The notes under the pieces: generated by a model | What the model saw: the letters and a program-made list of their open reading frames with translations, nothing else | Database searches by the model: none | What the model was told of the DNA's origin: nothing | Translations under genes and position numbers: made by a program | DNA from: Gammaproteobacteria bacterium | GTDB lineage: Bacteria; Pseudomonadota; Gammaproteobacteria; Pseudomonadales; Azotimanducaceae | Direction of reading: 5' to 3' | DNA length: 64,000 nt | Assembly: GCA_028821405.1 (NCBI GenBank) | Contig: JAPPGK010000107.1 | Span: 116,667 to 180,666, forward strand | Part shown: positions 59,072-64,000 of the stretch, in pieces | Layout: each line of letters opens with the position of its first letter | How positions within the stretch are numbered: position 1 is the stretch's first letter

Positions 59072-60016
59072 ATGGCTACCCACGAACATGGCGCCCAAGA
59101 CAATGCACACCCCGACTTGGGCGTGCTTGCGGGAGGCGTAGCGGTCGTCACGGGGGGCGCCTCCGGAATCGGCCTCGCCTTGGTGGAGAAGGCGATCGCC
59201 GGCGGCATGCACGCGGTGATCGCCGACATCGAAGCCCCGGCCATCGACGAGGCCGAATCCCGGCTCGCCGACGCCGCGAGGGCAGCGGGGGTCGAGGTCT
59301 TCGGCCATCGGGTCGACGTCTCCACGGAGGCCGATGTCCTCGACCTGGAAGCGGCCGTTTCGGCTCGTTTCCCGGACAGCCCGGTGTCGCTCCTGTGCTG
59401 CAATGCGGGAGTCGGCGGCGGGGGTCCGGTGTCCAGGGCCAGCGACATCGATTGGGACTTCGTGCTCGGCGTCAACGTCAAGGGGGTCGCCAACTGCGTA
59501 CGCGCGTTCGTCCCCAAGATGGTGGCGGGCGACGCTCCCGGCGCCGTGATGGCCACGTCGTCGCAAGACGGGTTGTGCGCCGCCCAGGGCGTCTACGGCG
59601 TCTCGAAGCACGCCTGCGTGGCGTTGATGGAAGCCCTCTACCAAGAGCTCAACGGGCGCCTATCGGTTCACGTCCTGTGTCCGAACGTCGTGGCGACGAA
59701 CATCACCACTTCCGAACGCAACCGGCCGGAGCGTTTCGGCGGACCCCGCGTACCGCGCGGCCATTCGAATCCCATCGCCGACCGTTTCAAGGCGTTCGGG
59801 ATGCCGCCGTCCCGCTGCGCGGACCTCGTGTTCGAGGCCATCCGCACGGGCACGTTCTACATCATGGCGGAGTCGGAGGACGACCCCGGCTACGTGCGTC
59901 TCGAAGCCGAAACCCGCATGAAGGCGATCCTCGAGGACGGTCTGCCCTACCGGCCTCGCAGTGCGCTGATCGGCAAGGTGTTCAACCCACGGGTACCCGT
60001 ACCGCAGAAGCCGTAG
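59072..60016 (+). CDS. Short-chain dehydrogenase/reductase (SDR)
   Basis: A 314-residue SDR with TGGASGIGLALVEKA near residues 27-41, CNAGVGG near 109-115, and the YxxxK pair in VYGVSKHAC near 173. The Ser of the active site lies in MATSSQDG. The N-terminus carries an extension of about 20 residues before the Rossmann fold. GAGGAT precedes the ATG at 59072. It is divergent from the PhyH gene, with 116 bases between them. The substrate is unknown. Confidence 0.88.
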   Translation: MATHEHGAQDNAHPDLGVLAGGVAVVTGGASGIGLALVEKAIAGGMHAVIADIEAPAIDEAESRLADAARAAGVEVFGHRVDVSTEADVLDLEAAVSARFPDSPVSLLCCNAGVGGGGPVSRASDIDWDFVLGVNVKGVANCVRAFVPKMVAGDAPGAVMATSSQDGLCAAQGVYGVSKHACVALMEALYQELNGRLSVHVLCPNVVATNITTSERNRPERFGGPRVPRGHSNPIADRFKAFGMPPSRCADLVFEAIRTGTFYIMAESEDDPGYVRLEAETRMKAILEDGLPYRPRSALIGKVFNPRVPVPQKP

Positions 60017-60060
60017 TCGCCGGGGACGGGACGCGTTGCTGGCGGGCGGCCCGCTACCCG

Positions 60061-61308
60061 TCAAACCAGCGCTTGGTACACCAACCGCTGAAAGTCCTCC
60101 TGGTAGGTGTTGTTCGGCATCATGCCGGCGGACATCACCTGGGTTAGGCACACGCCGATGAGTTCCTCCGCTGGGTCCGCGAAGTAGGTCGTGCCGGCCG
60201 CGCCGCCCCAGCCGTAGGTGCCCACCGACCGGATCAACGGCGGCCGTCCACGGCCGTGGTACATCGCGACTCCAAGCCCCCAATGGAAACCCGGCCCGGT
60301 CATGGGGATGACCATGTCGCCGGTGTGGTTGCCGATCATCATGTCCACGGTCTTGCGGCCGAGCACGCGCACGCCGTCCAACTCGCCGCCGTTCAGCAGC
60401 ATCTGCCCGAACCGAGCGTAGTCGCCCGCCGTCGACAGCACGCCACCCATGTCGCCACCCGCGGAGAACTCGGTCTTGGGGCCGACGACCTTTTCGCTGG
60501 TGGCGGCCTTGTCCACCGCCACGAGGCGGATCTCGCCGTCCACTTCCCGGGGAGCGTAGTTGGCGCCGAAACGGTGGACCGCGTCGTCGCCGACATAGAA
60601 GTCGGTGTCGTTCATTCCCAGGGGCTCGAAGATCCCCTCCCGGAAGAACTCGTCGAGGGGCTGGCCGCTCGCCTCCTCGAGGACGGCGGTGAGCACGGGA
60701 TAGCCGACGTGATAGCCGAACTGCTCGCCGGGGTGGGCAGCCAGCGGCAGCTCCGCCAGTGCGCGGATCCGTTCCCGGTTGCTCGGACGCGGCGCGTCGT
60801 CGTCACTGGGAATCCAGCCGAGCTTGGTGAGGGTGTCGCGATACTGCTGGCGGTAGAAGTGCGGCATTGTGCCCGGGTTGGAGAGCCCGGTGGTGTTGGT
60901 CAGGCAGTCGCGGATGGTGATGCCGCGCCGGGCGCGCTCGGTCATCATCGGCTCATCGGCCCGTCGCACCTGCAGATTCCTCCACTCGGGCAGGTAGCGA
61001 CCGACGGAATCGTCCGGGGTCAGCACACCGCGTTCGTAGAGCACCATCGTCGCCGCGCCGGCGATGGGCTTGGTGTTCGAATACATGCGGAACAAGGTAT
61101 CGAGTCCGGCGGGCGCGTCGTCGTCTAGGTCCAGTAGGCCGCAGGCGTGGTGGTGGACGATCTGGCCCTGCCGGGCGACGAGCGTGACGAGGTTCGGGAC
61201 GCGACGGTCGTCGACAAACGCCTGCATCGCAGGCCCGATGCGGGACAGGCGGTCGGGATCGAAACCAAGTGCCGCCGGATCGCCGACGGGCAAGGGGGAG
61301 TCTGACAT
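60061..61308 (-). CDS. Serine hydrolase (beta-lactamase/transpeptidase fold)
   Basis: A 415-residue class C beta-lactamase-like hydrolase. The SxxK catalytic motif is S77-N-T-K80 in MYSNTKPIAG. The second motif position reads FGYHVGYPVL, so YxN is changed to YHV, and the third is likely GTYGWGGAAGTTYF. This is the pattern of esterases and peptidases, not true beta-lactamases. No signal peptide is present. The ATG at 61308 gives MSDSPLPVG. It may hydrolyse esters or lactones in the cytoplasm. Confidence 0.88.
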   Translation of the reverse strand: MSDSPLPVGDPAALGFDPDRLSRIGPAMQAFVDDRRVPNLVTLVARQGQIVHHHACGLLDLDDDAPAGLDTLFRMYSNTKPIAGAATMVLYERGVLTPDDSVGRYLPEWRNLQVRRADEPMMTERARRGITIRDCLTNTTGLSNPGTMPHFYRQQYRDTLTKLGWIPSDDDAPRPSNRERIRALAELPLAAHPGEQFGYHVGYPVLTAVLEEASGQPLDEFFREGIFEPLGMNDTDFYVGDDAVHRFGANYAPREVDGEIRLVAVDKAATSEKVVGPKTEFSAGGDMGGVLSTAGDYARFGQMLLNGGELDGVRVLGRKTVDMMIGNHTGDMVIPMTGPGFHWGLGVAMYHGRGRPPLIRSVGTYGWGGAAGTTYFADPAEELIGVCLTQVMSAGMMPNNTYQEDFQRLVYQALV

Positions 61309-61410
61309 GCGTGGTTCTCTTGGGGAGTCAACGAGTGGAACGCGCCATTGTCGCAGGTTTTGCCGGCGTTCTTTGGCGCTCCCGTCGTGGCGGCCCCATC
61401 CGGGAGAGGC

Positions 61411-61842
61411 GTGCGGGTTAGCTCCATCCGCGAGGGACTGCCTTACGAGGTGCCGCCGCGGATGCTTCAGCGTCGCCTTGCCCTGCTCGTGGAACAACAG
61501 CGGCTGATCGCCGAAGGGCAGCGAAAAGGCCGTCGCTATCGCGTACCCGTCACCCTAACCGGCAAGGGTGGTTCGGTAGCGGGTAGCGCAGCCCGACCGT
61601 TCCGTCCGCGTTACCGGGTGCTGGTTGCCGAGGTGGTTGCCGCGGTGGTACGCGCTGGAATCGACAAGAAGGCTACAACCGCAATGGCGCGGCAACGTGC
61701 GGCGGAACAGGTATCACAGGCCGACCAAGCGCGATTCGTCGAAGTCGTGGAGACCGAGCTAATGAGCCTCCATGAAGGCAACATCGCGCGCTACCGTCTG
61801 CGGCCGACCGAATACCAGGCGTGGCGCCAAGGCTGGCGGTGA
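61411..61842 (+). CDS. Small winged-helix-like protein, possibly a fragment of a larger protein
   Basis: A 143-residue protein beginning at a GTG with GGGAG just upstream. SSIREGLPYEVPPRMLQRRLALLVEQQRLIAEGQRKGRRYRV near residues 4-45 has the form of a winged helix with a basic wing. The rest is helical and ends ELMSLHEGNIARYRLRPTEYQAWRQGW. Similar winged-helix blocks are fused to Fic domains in some proteins, but no Fic motif is present here, so it may be a remnant or a free DNA-binding protein. It is divergent from the serine hydrolase gene. Confidence 0.5.
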   Translation: MRVSSIREGLPYEVPPRMLQRRLALLVEQQRLIAEGQRKGRRYRVPVTLTGKGGSVAGSAARPFRPRYRVLVAEVVAAVVRAGIDKKATTAMARQRAAEQVSQADQARFVEVVETELMSLHEGNIARYRLRPTEYQAWRQGWR

Positions 61843-61997
61843 CAGGGACCTTCCACAGCCAACGAAACCTCCGTCGCCGAGATGCTGCATGCGGCGGGGT
61901 CTCATCGCAAAGTTCGTTGAAAGCACGTCGCGGATGCGCTATGTGTCGGAGATCAATTGGACGGTCGATACCGTGTCGGCCGTAGAAAAAAGATGAA

Positions 61998-62003
61998 GGA
62001 GGT
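61998..62003 (+). promoter_or_regulatory. Strong ribosome binding site of the VOC gene
   Basis: GGAGGT lies eight bases before the ATG at 62012, within AAGGAGGT, a nearly full match to the 16S tail. Confidence 0.7.
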
Positions 62004-62011
62004 AACCGAAG

Positions 62012-62407
62012 ATGAGGATTCACCTAGCCAGCGTATTCGTAGACGACCAACAGAAGGCGCTCCGCTTTTATACGGAGACACTGGGCTTCAAGCTGAAGCA
62101 CAACATTCCCCTCGGACGTCATGCCTGGATCACCGTTGTATCCGAGGACGCTCCGGAGGGGACGGAGCTGGTCCTCGAGCCCGACGAACACCCTGCGGTG
62201 CGTCCGTTCAGGAGCGCGCTCGTGAAGGACGGCATCCCCAGTACCTCGTTCGCCGTGGACGACGTTGAGGCCGAACACGAGCGACTCGTTGCCAAAGGTG
62301 TGCGATTCGTACAGCCGCCAACAGACCTCGGGACTGTGATTACCGCCGTGTTTGACGATACGTGCGGCAACTTGATCCAAATCGCCGAGGAGAAGCGTCA
62401 AGGCTAG
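62012..62407 (+). CDS. VOC superfamily (glyoxalase/bleomycin-resistance-like) protein
   Basis: A 131-residue vicinal-oxygen-chelate protein made of two beta-alpha-beta-beta-beta modules. HLASVFVDDQQKALRFYTETLGFKLKHN at residues 4-31 and STSFAVDDVEAEHERLVAKGVRFVQPPTDLG near 76-106 are the module starts, with metal-ligand candidates His4 and a late Glu. VOC proteins include glyoxalases, dioxygenases and antibiotic-binding proteins, so the role is open. It is a stand-alone gene on the same strand as the sulfatase, 42 bases upstream. Confidence 0.88.
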   Translation: MRIHLASVFVDDQQKALRFYTETLGFKLKHNIPLGRHAWITVVSEDAPEGTELVLEPDEHPAVRPFRSALVKDGIPSTSFAVDDVEAEHERLVAKGVRFVQPPTDLGTVITAVFDDTCGNLIQIAEEKRQG

Positions 62408-62449
62408 CCCGCCGTCAAGCAAACCAGCCGGCAACATGGACCAGGCAGC

Positions 62450-63949
62450 ATGACCGAGAGACCGAACATTCTGTTCATCCTGACGGACGACCAAGGCTAT
62501 TGGGCCATGGGATGCGCCGGCAACGAGGAGATCCGCACCCCGAATCTCGACCGGCTGGCAGCCAGCGGATTGCGTTTCACCAGCTTCTTCTGCACCTCCC
62601 CGGTCTGCTCGCCCGCGCGGGCCTCGATCCTGACCGGCCGGATCCCATCGCAGCACGGCATCCACGACTTCCTCCGTGCAGGGAACACGAACCTGGCCTT
62701 CGGTGCGGGCGCGAAACCGGGAGACGAGGCGATCGAATACCTTGCGGGCATCCCGGCCTACACCGATTTCCTGGCCGCGGCTGGCTACACGTGTGCCTTG
62801 AGCGGCAAGTGGCACATGGGCTTTTCCGAGAAGCCGCAGAAGAGCTTCGAGTTCTGGGACGTGCACGCCTACGGTGGCGGCGCGTACTTCGCGCCGTCGA
62901 TGATTCGCGATGGCGCTGCCTACGAGACGAGCCAGTACGCCAGCGATCTGTTTACGGACAATGCGTTGCGGTTCCTGGAGCAGCAAAAGGACGCCGGCCG
63001 GCCGTTTTGTCTGAACGTCCACTTCACGGCACCGCACGCGCCCTGGCAGCGAGAACATCACCCGGCCGAGTTGTGGGACGACTACTATGCGAACTGCCCG
63101 TTCGCGTCCACGCCGGACCTTCCGATGCACCCGCATCAACTGGCCAAGGAGGGGTCGTCCGGTTCGCTCGGCTTCACGGCCGAGGGTAGGAAAGAGGCCC
63201 TAAGCGGCTACTTCTCCGCGCTGACGAAAATGGATGAGAACGTCGGACGCCTGCTCGACTGGCTCGAGAGGAACGGGGAACGCGAGAACACGCTCGTGGT
63301 GTTCTCCAGCGACAACGGCATGAACATGGGGCACCACGGCATCTACGGCAAGGGCAACGGCACGTTCCCGCCGAACATGTTCGATACGTCGGTCAAGGTC
63401 CCGATGCTGATGTCCCGACCGGGACACATTCCCGAGGGCCGCCTTGTCGCCACGCTGCACAGCCACTACGACCTAATGCCGACGCTGCTCGAGTATGTCG
63501 GCGTCGAGAATCCGGAAGCGGACTCGTTGCCGGGATTGAGCTTCCGGGGCGCGCTCGACGGCGGGGAGTTGGACGGTGACGACTACGTCGTGGTGTTCGA
63601 CGAATACGGCCCGACGCGCATGGTCCGCACGGCCGACTGGAAATACGTGCACCGCTATCCCTACGGCGACCACGAACTCTACGATCTCGCGAGCGATCCG
63701 GATGAGGAATACAACCTCATCGATCGGGACGAACACAGGGAGATGCACAAGGCTTTGCAGGCCAAGCTCGACGCATTCTTCGCGCGGTTCGCCGACCCGG
63801 CGCGCGACGGTTCGCGCGAGGCGGTGATCGGCAGGGGGCAGATCGACGTGGTCGGCCCGGCCGCCCAAGGCAGGAAGCGGTTCGGGGACGATCTGCTTTT
63901 CGAGGCAGACCGGCTAAAGGGCGCGGTCCGCGGTACCGTGAAGGACTAG
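62450..63949 (+). CDS. Type I sulfatase
   Basis: A 499-residue sulfatase of the arylsulfatase superfamily. ILFILTDDQGYWAMGC near residues 7-22 supplies Ca(II) ligands, C53-S-P-A-R57 is the formylglycine motif, and VVFSSDNGMNMGHHG carries the later metal residues. It differs from the sulfatase at 23367 outside the motifs and has no signal peptide. No formylglycine-generating enzyme is seen. The ATG at 62450 fits the N-terminus of the family. Its substrate may be a sulfated polysaccharide or steroid ester. Confidence 0.92.
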   Translation: MTERPNILFILTDDQGYWAMGCAGNEEIRTPNLDRLAASGLRFTSFFCTSPVCSPARASILTGRIPSQHGIHDFLRAGNTNLAFGAGAKPGDEAIEYLAGIPAYTDFLAAAGYTCALSGKWHMGFSEKPQKSFEFWDVHAYGGGAYFAPSMIRDGAAYETSQYASDLFTDNALRFLEQQKDAGRPFCLNVHFTAPHAPWQREHHPAELWDDYYANCPFASTPDLPMHPHQLAKEGSSGSLGFTAEGRKEALSGYFSALTKMDENVGRLLDWLERNGERENTLVVFSSDNGMNMGHHGIYGKGNGTFPPNMFDTSVKVPMLMSRPGHIPEGRLVATLHSHYDLMPTLLEYVGVENPEADSLPGLSFRGALDGGELDGDDYVVVFDEYGPTRMVRTADWKYVHRYPYGDHELYDLASDPDEEYNLIDRDEHREMHKALQAKLDAFFARFADPARDGSREAVIGRGQIDVVGPAAQGRKRFGDDLLFEADRLKGAVRGTVKD

Positions 63950-64000
63950 TGTCCCGTCAAGCCTCAAACGTCGTGTCAGTGGCCGCCGGAGCGTTCCTCG

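Noticed and set aside
1..64000. CRISPR arrays, insertion sequences, tRNA or rRNA genes
   Set aside because: I saw no regularly spaced repeats, no transposase frame, and no tRNA cloverleaf or conserved rRNA stretch while reading the window. A dedicated scan with tRNAscan-SE or Infernal could still find a short RNA gene.

Overview
The window is GC-rich, densely coding DNA from a Gram-negative bacterium. The evidence for an outer membrane is a TolC-type channel with a CusCBA efflux system, an outer-membrane beta-barrel, lipobox and signal peptides, and a periplasmic TlpA-like thioredoxin. Gene content (many phytanoyl-CoA dioxygenase (PhyH) homologues, crotonases, a CaiB-type CoA-transferase, LLM oxidoreductases, sulfatases) fits an environmental, probably marine, proteobacterium. 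I cannot fix the genus, and I see no rRNA, tRNA, CRISPR array or insertion sequence.

Layout. (1) 411-6038, minus strand: a six-gene oxidative operon with a GyrI-like lipoprotein, a tautomerase, a DUF5990 protein and a cytochrome P450 between two PhyH dioxygenases. (2) 6119-17742: an isoprenoid island. A plus-strand arm (polyprenyl diphosphate synthase, squalene/phytoene-type synthase, periplasmic TPR protein) converges on a minus-strand arm. The minus arm holds IPP isomerase, an HMG-CoA reductase fused to mevalonate kinase, a DUF2236 oxygenase, an RND/MMPL exporter, a LolA-like periplasmic protein and an outer-membrane barrel. (3) 17839-23345: crotonase, epoxide hydrolase, rubredoxin, SDR, an atypical Nramp-like transporter and a TIGR02206-type membrane protein. 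(4) 23367-29805, minus: a probable catabolic operon (amidohydrolase, PhyH, CoA-transferase, crotonase, PIN-like protein, sulfatase). (5) 29922-34030, plus: cupin, TPR protein, PhyH-HEAT fusion, P-loop kinase and double-hotdog dehydratase. (6) 34047-41666: another PhyH, a RES-Xre toxin-antitoxin pair, a Gfo/Idh/MocA-aldo/keto reductase fusion, a TlpA-like thioredoxin, an SRAP protein and two LLM oxidoreductases. (7) 42043-48050: lytic transglycosylase, aldose epimerase, FATP-type acyl-CoA synthetase and two metallo-beta-lactamase-fold hydrolases. (8) 48186-54514, minus: a Cus-type metal efflux operon with a His/Cys-rich small protein at its head. (9) 54611-63949: secreted protein, SPFH/RHH pair, small zinc-finger-like protein, arsC coupled to an unusual PhyH, SDR, serine hydrolase, small winged-helix-like protein, VOC protein and a second sulfatase.

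How the genes fit together. The strongest candidate for an undescribed system is the isoprenoid island. It combines mevalonate-pathway enzymes, including a bifunctional HMGR-MK polypeptide, with prenyl chain elongation and head-to-head condensation, a putative oxygenase, and a translationally coupled exporter, periplasmic carrier and outer-membrane barrel. That layout suggests synthesis, oxidation and envelope transport of a C30-type lipid. The second theme is an expansion of Fe(II)/2-oxoglutarate PhyH enzymes. There are six: one carries a HEAT-repeat tail, and another has H-x-A where the metal-binding H-x-D is expected, as in known iron halogenases.
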